This document shows, piece after piece, positions 8,301 through 17,287 of a stretch of 42,152 bases of DNA (its first letter is position 1; each line of letters opens with the position of its first letter). Both the position numbers and the translations under genes were made by a program. The notes under the pieces were generated by a model. That model was not told the DNA's origin. It did no database searches and was given only the letters and a program-made list of their open reading frames with translations. Origin of the DNA: Flavobacteriales bacterium (GTDB taxonomy: Bacteria; Bacteroidota; Bacteroidia; NS11-12g; UBA955); assembly GCA_947447955.1 (NCBI GenBank), contig CANFLS010000023.1:1-42152 (forward strand). The letters run 5' to 3'.

Positions 8301-11300
8301 ATGGAAAAGGTTTCGGATAGACTTCAATAGATAAAGTCAATGAGTCCATGCAACCATATTGGCTTGTGGTAACTAATTTTACTTTGTAAAAGGTGTCTTT
8401 GGCGTATTTTCTTGAGGGACTTTTTACTGTTGATGTAGAATCGTGGAACTTCCATTTTCTTGCGTAAGTACCATATGAAACTGTTGATAGATCGTTGAAT
8501 GTGAAAAGTTGTTGATTGACACACTGTGTAGAATCATTAATGCCAATTTTTGTTTTGGGCATTGGCCTTACATACGTTGTTTTGCTAATGGAATCTTTAC
8601 AGCCTTTTTCTGATGTGGCAACAAGCTTAACTTGGTAATTACCAAAGGAAGCAAATACGTGTGTTGGACTTTTCGCTGTGTCAGATTTTGTGTCGGCATA
8701 GGTCCATTTATAAGTCAACTTCCCTTTTCTTATTCCAGATTTATTTGAGTAAGTAAATGTATTTTGGTTAAAACACATTGACGTATCGGAAGGTGTATAA
8801 ATCACCTTTGGCATTGAATGTACCGTAACTTTATTATTGAAGGTATCTAAACATCCAAAATTGGAAGTGATAACCAAGGTAATAAAATGGGTAGTGTCGG
8901 GAGTGAATTTTCTGGCAACAATAGATCGATTTGAATTTGAATCTGCAAACATCCATTTCCTGGTAAAACTACCCGATGAAATACTTGAAATATCAGTGAA
9001 CACAAAACTCTGATTGGCAAAACATTGCGCAGAATCATTCACTTTATATTTACTCACAGGCATTGGGAAAACAATGACTTTTTTGATGAGTGTATCAATG
9101 CAATTGTTATCGGATGTTGCAATGTTTATGACATTGTAAGTTCCAGGAGTTGTATATTTATTTACGTTACTATTTCCAGTAAATGTATTTCCATTTCCCC
9201 AGAACCCTTTATTGGTTACGGTTCCCGAACTTACCGTTGAACTTGCGGTTTCAGTAAATGAGTTATATCTCACGCATTGGTCACTGTCGTTAAATGAAAT
9301 TTTAGAAACCGGCATTGGAAAAGTAATGGCTTTTCTGCTGAAAGAATCTACGCAACCATTGTTGCTCGTAACTATAATTTTGGGATAAAAATTTCCAACC
9401 AAGGCATGTTTGTATGTACCTTTAGAAGTGTTTTGGGTGGTATTGTTTGGATATTTCCACTTGTATGTAAATCCACCATTCTTGATGGTTGTGGTTGATG
9501 TCAAAATGAAAGTATTCCACCGCAAACATTGGTCAGAGTCGTTCAAAGTATATGAAGGATTGGGTTTTGTGAAGAGAATCATTTTTCTGCGGGCAGAATC
9601 AATGCATCCATATTGACTTGTCTTAATTAATTTCACATAATAAAAAGTATCCTTCGGGTATGTCCTATTCACTACCCCAGATAAAGAACTAGAATCGTGG
9701 AACATCCATTTCCTAGTTGTGCTGCCATAAGGAATGGTGCTAATATCTGTAAATGTGAATTTCTGCTGATTGATACATTGATCGGTATCGTTTACTTGGA
9801 TTTTCACAACTGGCATTGGATATACAATAATGCTTTTTGTGACGCTATCGATACATCCAAAATTGGAGATTGCCCTTAACTTGACTGTATAATTCCCATA
9901 AACGGGATAGGTATAAGTTGTATTATAGGTGGTGCTATTAATTCCATTTCCGAAACTCCATTTGGCGGTAACTGTTCCAGTAGTGATGGTACTTGTATTG
10001 GTAAATTTGAAAACATTTTGACTAAAACATTGGTCGGAGTCATCTACCGTAAACTTAGGCTTAGCCATTACGTTTACCCTGAAATATTGAGATGTTGTAT
10101 CGCCGCAACCAAAATTTGATTTTGCATACAATGTAACCAAGTATCTTCCTATGGCGGCATATGATTTTGAGGGACTATAAACTGCGGAATTTGATCCATC
10201 GCCAAATGTCCAATAGGCCGACAAATTACCCCAACTAATGGTGGTATTGTTGCTAATGTTATATTTGTTTGTGCTCAAACATTGGTTGGTATCTGGAACA
10301 GAGAACTTTGCTTTAGGCATGGGTAAAACCCTCACGGTTTTAATCATGGTATCTAAGCAGTTTAGGTTTGTTTTTGTAATTAAACGAACGTAAAACCGGC
10401 CAGTATCGGCATAGCGATGTTTTACCGTTTTGCCAGAATCTTTGCTGCCATCTCCATATTCCCAACGGTAGGTATAAGTTCCTTTGTTTAGAGTACTGCC
10501 TTCAGTGAAGGTAAATTGATTTACATTAAAACATTGGGGTATGTTATTTACCGTGTAATCAGGAATTACAGAAGGTTTCACACGAATGAAAATTGTGGTA
10601 GAATCTTTACAACCATAATTAGATGTACTCACAAGTTTTGAAGTATAAAATCCATCAAAAACAAAACGGTAATTAAATAATTTAGACGTACTGGTTACGC
10701 CATTGTTTAATGTCCATTTTGAACTCAGCGTTGACCAAGGAATTGTAGAAACATCCTTCATATGGAAGGTATGTTGTGTTAAGCATTGGGCGCTGTCATC
10801 TACCAAAGCTTTGGCTGTTGGATTTGGGTAAACGGTTGTTGTTTTAGATAGAGAATCCTTACAGCCTCTTTCAGTAGTTACAACTAATTTTGTAGTATAA
10901 AATCCGTAACCCGCATACAAATGTGTGTCGTTGTACGTGATTGCCTTGGTATTGTCGCCGCGGAACCAAATTTGAGATGCTGAAGGTTGTTTTCCGCTTG
11001 AGTTGTTAATAAATGAAATTGTATTTTTATCGCATTTGGGATTATTGGTGAATACCACAACCGGACGAGACCAAATGGTATAAGGTTGGCTAATAAACTC
11101 TGTACATCCGGCAGTATTTGTTACAAAAAGCTTAACTGTATAGGTTTTGTCGGTTAAATATTTCTCTGAGGGATTGGCTGTTCCAGAAGCTGTACCATTG
11201 CCAAGATCCCAGTACCAATATTGAATATTATCACCCACAGATATAGATTTATCTGTAAATTGCGATGTTTCACCGATGCAATTTGATGTAACCGAAAAAT

Positions 11301-14300
11301 CTGGTACCGGAGCAAAAGAAACCTTCACATATTTCACTATGGTATCAGAACAGCCTTTGTCGGAATAAACGGTGAGTTTTACTCTGTAGTAACCGGTATC
11401 GTTCCATTGGTGTACAGGATTTTCTTGTCTACTTGAAGTCCCGTCACCAAATTCCCAAACAAAACTCTTCAAATAACCCGTTTTGATTGTGCTCGAATTG
11501 GTAAAGCTTGTGGTAAGTTGTTTACAGTTTGTACTCCAAGAAAAATTCATCTTTTGCAATTCCCAAACAGTAATTTTATGTTTAAATGCAAAACTAGTAT
11601 CCGGATAAATGGTAGAACAAACGTTTGTTGATCCGTTGATTGTAAATGTACCTCGTGCTATCAAATAAGGATAAAAATCCCCATATCCCGTATATTTTAA
11701 ACTTACTGTGGTATCGCTTGTGGTATTTAAATTGTTGTTATTGATGTCATTAAATTGCCAGATATAATTTGTACCATAGGTTGAATTATTTTTAAACACC
11801 ACTTTTAATGGGCTGCAACCAATACTATCGCCAATAATTTGATATTTGGCAGTTGGACCCACTACAAGAATTGTCTTTTTGAAACTATCAACGCATCCCC
11901 TATTATTCCTAACCGTTTGGGTAATTTTATAGGTGCCGGTATTTAAAAATTTCGTAGGGTTTTGAAATTTAATTTTGGCAAATTGCGGACCTAGATCGTA
12001 GGTGTAGTCATTTATAAAATCCCCCGACAAAGTTCTTTTTGACGAGTCGGTGGTGGAAGCAGTGGAAGTGAGTTTTATAGACTGTGGACAAAGGAAAGTA
12101 TCTGCAGGAGTTGTAAATCCAGCATATAGACCGGAAACCTGTACTTGTTGAATGTTTTTAAAAGTGTCAAGACATCCAACGCTATCCTTTGCAATGATTG
12201 AAAGATTATAAGTTCCTGGACTTTTGTATACCACTTTGAAATTGGAAGCTATGTAGTTGTAGCCTTTACCATCGTCGAGGTTATACCAACATTTTTCTTT
12301 TCCTATGTTGGTTCTAGCAATATTGCTAAATAACCCCGATGGCGAAGTCCCTGTTGGGTAATACAGACAATTTTCTTGGAAAGCTATTGTGTCCCTCACA
12401 CAAACGAAGTTTTTGCTAATGCTCAGGTTTATTTGAAATCCTACATGAATGTATTGGGTGTCTTCTAGCAAACATCCTGAAGGATTAACCACCCTAAGAA
12501 TAACCCTATAATCACCCGCTTTGCTATAGGTATGGGCTTTGAAATGTTGAATGGTGTCTGTAACAATTGTTCCATCGCCGAAATCCCATTTAAATTTAGA
12601 TCCTTTTGTTTGATTTGAATCGGATAAATAGAAGAGTATTTTGGTGTTTTTGCAAATGTATTTATTTGGATTATATGTAGTTGTAAATTTAGAACTCAAT
12701 CTTACAATTCGAATTACTTTCGGGAACCATGCAGTATCTCTGCAAAGCACTCCATTTGTATCGGTGCCATTTTCTACAATAATACCAGTTGTAACATAGC
12801 CCAATGAATCACCAGCCAATGGATTAAGCGCATAGTTATGGGTGAATTTGTTGAAAGACCAATAATTGTTGAAACTTCCACTTTTGGCAGCTTGCAAGGA
12901 GTCCCACATAATCCACATGGCATATTTCAAACAACTAGGTTGAGGCTTGGTTGAATCAAACCATACAGTTTTGTTTTGCAGCAAAGAACTTGGACCGGGA
13001 CAAGCCAATGTATCAGACGGGGTAAAGCTTCCTTTTGCCAGAGGCTTCATAAGCGGAAGCTGGGCATATGTAATATCGGTACATCCTGAAGCAGTATCGG
13101 TTACCCTCAAAGAAGCATTGTAACATTTATCTACCAGCCTTGGATAAAAATGCTTAAAGTTCAAGGAATCCTTGGAATAATTACAGTTCTTGTTTGGGTT
13201 CACACCCGCCTTTGTATCAGTGGTACAGGTATAAGTTAAATCGTCGGCGTTCCAAAAAGAAACCAATTTTTTATTTTTGTAGGAATACGATCCATTTACA
13301 AAATAAACCGTGTCATGTGCTTGACATTGAAACTGATTTTGGATTTGTTTGAATCGGGCTATAGGTCCCGTAATTACAATTGAATCTAGCTTGCGAATAC
13401 TATCACAGCCATTTTTACTTATGGTAACGTAAGGATAAAATACACCTGTTGTTCCATAATGGTAACTCCCGGAAAATATATTGCTTGTGGTTGGGCCTAA
13501 AAAGCTCCAGGTAATTTTCGAATTGGCAATTGCCGTTTGAGAAAAATCAAATTTATTGTCGCTATAGCAACTGCTATAAACTTTTGTGATTTTTGCATCT
13601 ACCGGGAAACTTGTATTTCTAACCATGTTTTTCGTTAGAAATGTATCGGTGCAACCGTTGATATCGGTAATTGCCAATTTGGTATAAAAATCTCCGTCTT
13701 TTGTGTATTTGTGAGATGAATTTGTCCAATTGCTTGTATCAACACTTCCATCATCGAAAATCCAAGTGAATTTTTTAATTTTAGAAAGGGAAATACTCGA
13801 GCTATTTGTAAATGACCCGGTTATACCAAAACAACCCGAGATAATAGCATTATTCAGTTTGGCGGTAACAATGGGACGAATGAAAACTACACTGTCTTTG
13901 GTAATTTGTGCACTGCAATTGCTAGAATCAACCATTTCAACGGTGATATTGTAGATACCTCCGTTGGGATCAATATAAGAATGGCAAATGAGTGTGTCTT
14001 TAAATGCGCTGAAATCGTCGGTATAACCATCATCGAAAATAATTTTTCTAGATTTTAATGACTTGTTCTTTGAAGATAATTTAATACAAACATTGTTTTT
14101 ACGAAAACACTGAGTGTCTTTTACAACTGAAAAAGTTGCATCTGGTGTATTGTTAACAAGCACTGAATGCACATTTACTTTACAGGAAGTAGTTGCAAAC
14201 ACAACTGTTAGGAATGGGTATACCCTTTTGCCTTTTGAATAAACATGTTTCGATGTTTGTCCTGTTCCAGTAGATGAATCTCCAAAGTTCCAATTATAAC

Positions 14301-14949
14301 TTTTAGCCGCCGATAACGTATCGGCAGTAAAGGTTAAAGAAATTCGTTCGCAAATACTTGTATCGGAAACCTTTCCAACAGGGGTTGGATAGACAGTAAT
14401 AATTTTCGTTACGGAATCTTTACATCCATACTTGGAAACCATCACCAACTTTATTGTATCTGTTCCAGTTGCATTGTAGGTATGATTAGGATTTTTTGTT
14501 GAGTATTGAGAACCTTTTCCAAAGTCCCACTTCCATTGAACAATTGAATCCAATGGATTTCCTGTTGACGTGTTTGTTATGGCTAATGGTAAATTTTTAC
14601 AAGAATTATCAATGGTAAAACTAGCGGTTGGGTTGTCATAAACGGTAATACTTTGAGTCAATGAATCCACACAACCTTTTGAAGTGTCCTTCACTATCAG
14701 TCGAACTTTAAAAGTTCCGGCTTTGTTAAAAATATGTTTTGGATTATAGGCGAAGGCAAAATTTGCAGCTCCTGAAGTTGGATCACCAAAATTCCAATCG
14801 TAAGTAATTTTCGAACCAGTTGTAGATGCGGTAAATTGTTTTTGTTCACCTTTACAAGCCGTTTTGGGGTATGTAAAGGCGGGACTACATTGGGCAATTA
14901 AGTTAAGGCTGTGAAAAAAGACTGATATGACAAATAAGAGTTTTTTCAC
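5332..14949 (-). CDS. Giant PKD-repeat surface adhesin with T9SS type B sorting domain
   Basis: The protein has 3205 residues. A signal peptide (MKKLLFVISVFFHSLNLIAQ) is followed by some 30 PKD-like beta-sandwich domains marked by W.FGDG and YxVxL patterns. Residues about 1385-2930 form a regular array of 19 units of about 84 residues, each with a QC near the start and a GC(x)D(S/T) near the end. The C-terminus (about 3115-3205) is a type B, gliding-motility-associated sorting domain: VPTAFTPNADGKNDF, INRWGE, GWDGNANG and a final YLLR. Such proteins are exported by Sec, passed through the T9SS and displayed or released; adhesion is the usual role of PKD arrays but no ligand can be read here. 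It is probably the first gene of a transcript continuing into the TPM pair. I found no good promoter before it. Confidence 0.9.
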   Translation of the reverse strand: MKKLLFVISVFFHSLNLIAQCSPAFTYPKTACKGEQKQFTASTTGSKITYDWNFGDPTSGAANFAFAYNPKHIFNKAGTFKVRLIVKDTSKGCVDSLTQSITVYDNPTASFTIDNSCKNLPLAITNTSTGNPLDSIVQWKWDFGKGSQYSTKNPNHTYNATGTDTIKLVMVSKYGCKDSVTKIITVYPTPVGKVSDTSICERISLTFTADTLSAAKSYNWNFGDSSTGTGQTSKHVYSKGKRVYPFLTVVFATTSCKVNVHSVLVNNTPDATFSVVKDTQCFRKNNVCIKLSSKNKSLKSRKIIFDDGYTDDFSAFKDTLICHSYIDPNGGIYNITVEMVDSSNCSAQITKDSVVFIRPIVTAKLNNAIISGCFGITGSFTNSSSISLSKIKKFTWIFDDGSVDTSNWTNSSHKYTKDGDFYTKLAITDINGCTDTFLTKNMVRNTSFPVDAKITKVYSSCYSDNKFDFSQTAIANSKITWSFLGPTTSNIFSGSYHYGTTGVFYPYVTISKNGCDSIRKLDSIVITGPIARFKQIQNQFQCQAHDTVYFVNGSYSYKNKKLVSFWNADDLTYTCTTDTKAGVNPNKNCNYSKDSLNFKHFYPRLVDKCYNASLRVTDTASGCTDITYAQLPLMKPLAKGSFTPSDTLACPGPSSLLQNKTVWFDSTKPQPSCLKYAMWIMWDSLQAAKSGSFNNYWSFNKFTHNYALNPLAGDSLGYVTTGIIVENGTDTNGVLCRDTAWFPKVIRIVRLSSKFTTTYNPNKYICKNTKILFYLSDSNQTKGSKFKWDFGDGTIVTDTIQHFKAHTYSKAGDYRVILRVVNPSGCLLEDTQYIHVGFQINLSISKNFVCVRDTIAFQENCLYYPTGTSPSGLFSNIARTNIGKEKCWYNLDDGKGYNYIASNFKVVYKSPGTYNLSIIAKDSVGCLDTFKNIQQVQVSGLYAGFTTPADTFLCPQSIKLTSTASTTDSSKRTLSGDFINDYTYDLGPQFAKIKFQNPTKFLNTGTYKITQTVRNNRGCVDSFKKTILVVGPTAKYQIIGDSIGCSPLKVVFKNNSTYGTNYIWQFNDINNNNLNTTSDTTVSLKYTGYGDFYPYLIARGTFTINGSTNVCSTIYPDTSFAFKHKITVWELQKMNFSWSTNCKQLTTSFTNSSTIKTGYLKSFVWEFGDGTSSRQENPVHQWNDTGYYRVKLTVYSDKGCSDTIVKYVKVSFAPVPDFSVTSNCIGETSQFTDKSISVGDNIQYWYWDLGNGTASGTANPSEKYLTDKTYTVKLFVTNTAGCTEFISQPYTIWSRPVVVFTNNPKCDKNTISFINNSSGKQPSASQIWFRGDNTKAITYNDTHLYAGYGFYTTKLVVTTERGCKDSLSKTTTVYPNPTAKALVDDSAQCLTQHTFHMKDVSTIPWSTLSSKWTLNNGVTSTSKLFNYRFVFDGFYTSKLVSTSNYGCKDSTTIFIRVKPSVIPDYTVNNIPQCFNVNQFTFTEGSTLNKGTYTYRWEYGDGSKDSGKTVKHRYADTGRFYVRLITKTNLNCLDTMIKTVRVLPMPKAKFSVPDTNQCLSTNKYNISNNTTISWGNLSAYWTFGDGSNSAVYSPSKSYAAIGRYLVTLYAKSNFGCGDTTSQYFRVNVMAKPKFTVDDSDQCFSQNVFKFTNTSTITTGTVTAKWSFGNGINSTTYNTTYTYPVYGNYTVKLRAISNFGCIDSVTKSIIVYPMPVVKIQVNDTDQCINQQKFTFTDISTIPYGSTTRKWMFHDSSSLSGVVNRTYPKDTFYYVKLIKTSQYGCIDSARRKMILFTKPNPSYTLNDSDQCLRWNTFILTSTTTIKNGGFTYKWKYPNNTTQNTSKGTYKHALVGNFYPKIIVTSNNGCVDSFSRKAITFPMPVSKISFNDSDQCVRYNSFTETASSTVSSGTVTNKGFWGNGNTFTGNSNVNKYTTPGTYNVINIATSDNNCIDTLIKKVIVFPMPVSKYKVNDSAQCFANQSFVFTDISSISSGSFTRKWMFADSNSNRSIVARKFTPDTTHFITLVITSNFGCLDTFNNKVTVHSMPKVIYTPSDTSMCFNQNTFTYSNKSGIRKGKLTYKWTYADTKSDTAKSPTHVFASFGNYQVKLVATSEKGCKDSISKTTYVRPMPKTKIGINDSTQCVNQQLFTFNDLSTVSYGTYARKWKFHDSTSTVKSPSRKYAKDTFYKVKLVTTSQYGCMDSLTLSIEVYPKPFPSFTTNDSDQCLRYNNFQFTNTSKVKYGSITKNNWKYSDGKTQTTVNGNNKYPNFNTHFAQLTTTTNNGCVDSIKKTMIVWPMPVSKYFVKDSAQCYRTNAFTLTPKSTINYGSLTYKTTWGDTVQAATPLLFHVYPNYGTFKLAFISTSNNQCIDTFLNQIVVHPMPKAKFTINDTAQCINNQNFIFTDNSTIPLGSISRRWIFLGTNNFASPTTFNFIPDTNHVIALIETSNKGCLDTAYRIITVHSKPNPAFAVNDSAQCLRQNNYIFTNTSGIRKGTLTYNWSFNDFTTSTTISPTHKYKKWAFYRPVLRATSEKGCTDTVGHVIKVNDMPLVDLNTNDSTQCVNNQSFVFKTLSTIGEGSLSSSWVISDGFKSNGKSFTRFFPKDTIYDIKLVEKSIFGCMDSVTEQFVTYPKPMENFDINAVKQCLYQNKYVFTNKTTVKYGSMAHKWEFGDGAAMNAPNASHFYLKDTTYVVKLSTITNFGCTDTISKMVEVMSMPKVNFSINNAGKCFKNQDFQFQDLTKLKKGTLSTFWDFGDSTVASIANTTHSYARIGNYRIKMVSTSDFGCKDSMNKQVWVNPNSNPSFQINDTGQCEPNPLFIFQSTSNITKGNIVQYIFNLGRNDIRNGFKHSKNYNYTGIETITLYTYSDSGCIDSAKRIIQIYPKPKAKMLINDSAQCVRQNDYLFTNVSTDSFGLKNTYWKIENNNYTDPNSVNYKFKDTGFKKIVLVQSNVFDCFDTLYKLVYVKPMPDPAFAKLKTYYCQGNPFETIVPNTLGGVFEGHNMLGNLFVPMVLWGDTVKYKITVNGCSDSSIQYTQVFPKPTVDLGNDTTICKNEILEFEVKSWNSTYQWRDGITTPIRRINKEGTYIVDVTNICGSISDTIRVGYLDEDCHIVVPTAFTPNADGKNDFYKPVTTNVTWLKYQIINRWGEILFKGDLNSPGWDGNANGDQAMSGAYILNYQYQYRSAYRDVEVNKSLVFYLLR
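6240..10800 (-). repeat. Tandem array of 19 PKD units (about 251 bp each) with a five-unit higher-order period
   Basis: The QC codons recur near 10784, 10540, 10276, 10028, 9773, 9525, 9275, 9021, 8775, 8520, 8270, 8017, 7765, 7516, 7261, 7010, 6760, 6506 and 6250, a spacing of about 251 bp. Units five apart resemble each other more than neighbours do, giving blocks of about 1255 bp. This is a coding repeat and not a CRISPR array: the units are diverged and have no constant repeat/spacer structure. Confidence 0.85.
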
Positions 14950-15228
14950 TTTCTATATTTTGCTTTGTATTCAACAATTTTTATTAAACGAATCGCTTTA
15001 AACCGAAATTCTCATTGAAAAAAAAATGGATTTCTATCATTTTTTGTGAAAACTGCAAAAGATAATTTAAAGTTTTTTCGTTGTAATTGCGAATATACTC
15101 TACAAAACAATATTAAACAATAATTTAGATAAATTCATAGATGACACAACCAAATATCGCAAAATAACGAATAGACCTATATTTTGGGATGCTTTACCCA
15201 AATAAAGTACTAATAGAAACTTAATACA

Positions 15229-17115
15229 TTATTCTAAAATAATTTTTTTAGTTGTAATACTTTTGCCATTGGTAATTTGAATGAAATAAATTCCTTTGGG
15301 TTTTGTGCTTAAATCAACATTGGTTTGTTTACCGTCAGTTATACTATTATTATATGAATTATATATGCTTTCACCATATAAATTCAACACCAAAATATTT
15401 GAAATCCCATCATCTAAATTTTGAATAGTAATAATACCAGTTGAAGGAACAGGGAATATCTTTTCTGTTTGTGATGAACTATTAGATGCGGAATGAACGG
15501 CTGAATTTAATAAAGCTTTTTCTTGTTTAGTAACAATTGGCACATATCCAATTTCTAAACCGGAAGGAGGCGAAACCAATAAATGAGAATCAAAACTTAC
15601 AAGTGAACCAGAAGAAGGTGCGGCAATATAATCTTGTGTAATACTCCAATTAGTATGTATGGCTTCAACAAGTCGTTGTAAGCTATCTTTCTTTCCTAAT
15701 GTCCAATTAAACTGCTGAAAAACAGGTTGATTAATAAATCGATACCAATAATACGTAACTAAAGAATTATCAGCAAGCACAACTTGAAATGGCCCTGCAG
15801 AGGGGCCGGGAGTTGCCCAAGCCCCAATTAATAGAGCTTCATATGGAGAAGGATTTGGATTGGGTGATGCAAATTTTGCAGACGCTAACCCAGTTGAAAA
15901 GGGAACAGAAATTGAATCAATGGCTAGCGCATTACCTAATGAATCTTTATAATATTGAGGAAATTTGCCAAATCCGTTTGAAACACTGCTGGCTGACCAT
16001 TTTAAACAAAAAGCATTTCCACCAATAATTACGGGTGATGCAATAGAATTTATACCAGTAACTGGAGTGCCATTTTGGTCGTATGTAACAGGCGATGTTT
16101 TCATAGTAGGTTTGTAGGCGCTGCTAGAAGCAAATTTCCCTGATGGAAATTGCCCACCATTTCTCCAAGTAAGAATATCATTATAGATTGTAGTTGCGGA
16201 ATAAAAGGTAACGTCCAATGATAGTATTGTTGTATTGGTTGAATCAACAGGGAATTGCAATGATGGAATTTTATGATAATTCGTACCGTTTGCTTTACCT
16301 GAAAACCAAGGTACTGTATTTATTTCCATAGTACCACCTAAACCCCAAGATGTATTCATTAAACGTGAATCCAAACCTCGATTTTCATCAAAAGAATAAT
16401 TTTGAGAAATTTTTGCCCATACCTCTGGAACATAATATGCAATAGGGCCTTTAAAGTTTTTTGTATTTAAAAACAACGTCCAATTATTCTCTCCTATAGG
16501 AATTTTGTTTGTGTAAGCGTTAGTAAGCGGAAGGGCCATATATGAAAACCCTAATAATTCGCCAGTTGGATTCCCTGAAAAAGTAAGTCCATCAGGTGGA
16601 ACAAGTAATCGATTACTAAGTTGAGCAATGCCGAGAGTTGTATCTGATAGTGGAGAATTGGAACCAAAAAAAGAAAAACCTGGTGTTGCAATTTCTTGAT
16701 TATAGCAATTAGGTGTAGAATTCATCATGAATTTTGGCGAAGGATAATGAAATCGTTGATTTACCCAATAACCAGGGCTCCCTTCTATTGTTTGGAAAAC
16801 GCCATCATATGTTGGCCCCCATTCAGGATAGTTGCGTATGCGCGTGCCAGCTGGGCAAAGAGCGATAGTTTTATTATCAATATTATTAGGGATTAGCCAA
16901 GTACCGGGTAATCCAATCTGAAATCCTTCTACGGGACTTGGAATTAAAGGCCAGATTGCTGAATAAAACCCTGCTCCATAATTATATTTAGCAGGAATTG
17001 AAGAAGATGAACTTGATATATACCCATGTAAACCCTGAGCAAATGAGATAGAGGTATAAAAAATGAAACTTAAAAATATTGAACTACATTTAAGTCTATA
17101 ATATTTGAATTTCAT
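15229..17115 (-). CDS. T9SS type A cargo protein of unknown function
   Basis: From the ATG at 17115 the protein is 628 residues; an in-frame ATG at 17127 would add four. A signal peptide (MKFKYYRLKCSSIFLSFIFYTSISFAQ) precedes a body of about 510 residues rich in Ser, Pro, Asn, Tyr and Trp, with no domain I recognise. The last 80 or so residues are a type A T9SS sorting domain: IFPVPSTGIITIQNL, VLNLYGESIY, PKGIYFIQI and KKIILE. The protein is therefore exported through the outer membrane and probably anchored at the cell surface. It stands alone: the terminator at 17240-17265 lies upstream and 279 bp without a gene lie downstream. The body may be a glycan-binding or enzymatic beta-rich fold, but no catalytic motif is visible. 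Confidence 0.8.
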   Translation of the reverse strand: MKFKYYRLKCSSIFLSFIFYTSISFAQGLHGYISSSSSSIPAKYNYGAGFYSAIWPLIPSPVEGFQIGLPGTWLIPNNIDNKTIALCPAGTRIRNYPEWGPTYDGVFQTIEGSPGYWVNQRFHYPSPKFMMNSTPNCYNQEIATPGFSFFGSNSPLSDTTLGIAQLSNRLLVPPDGLTFSGNPTGELLGFSYMALPLTNAYTNKIPIGENNWTLFLNTKNFKGPIAYYVPEVWAKISQNYSFDENRGLDSRLMNTSWGLGGTMEINTVPWFSGKANGTNYHKIPSLQFPVDSTNTTILSLDVTFYSATTIYNDILTWRNGGQFPSGKFASSSAYKPTMKTSPVTYDQNGTPVTGINSIASPVIIGGNAFCLKWSASSVSNGFGKFPQYYKDSLGNALAIDSISVPFSTGLASAKFASPNPNPSPYEALLIGAWATPGPSAGPFQVVLADNSLVTYYWYRFINQPVFQQFNWTLGKKDSLQRLVEAIHTNWSITQDYIAAPSSGSLVSFDSHLLVSPPSGLEIGYVPIVTKQEKALLNSAVHSASNSSSQTEKIFPVPSTGIITIQNLDDGISNILVLNLYGESIYNSYNNSITDGKQTNVDLSTKPKGIYFIQITNGKSITTKKIILE

Positions 17116-17239
17116 TTGTATTTCCATAACTCAAAATAACAAACAATTTATAATGAATCAGTTGCTATTTTCAATAAAGAGATAATTCATTTTATCGAAA
17201 ATCGATTATCGGTGATTTTAACATTCTTTAATTTACCTA

Positions 17240-17265
17240 CAAAACCCCAGCAAGCTGGGGTTTTG
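17240..17265. terminator. Intrinsic terminator after the beta-barrel gene
   Basis: A perfect 12-bp stem CAAAACCCCAGC/GCTGGGGTTTTG has a two-base loop and a T-rich arm on either strand. It is located 22 bases after the stop of the 17288-17959 gene on the minus strand. Confidence 0.8.
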
Positions 17266-17287
17266 TTAAATCGAATATTGTTATTTT

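Noticed and set aside
6240-10800. Regularly spaced repeats, as a possible CRISPR array
   Set aside because: The period is about 251 bp, units are diverged and fully coding, and no cas genes are present.
5332-14949. Many open frames of 60-80 codons antisense to the adhesin gene
   Set aside because: They follow the 251-bp repeat, lack export or domain signals and are explained by the coding strand's composition.
15183-15202. Hairpin TTTGGG/CCCAAA after the 15229-17115 gene
   Set aside because: The stem is only 6 bp with an 8-base loop and no good T run on the minus strand; too weak to call a terminator.
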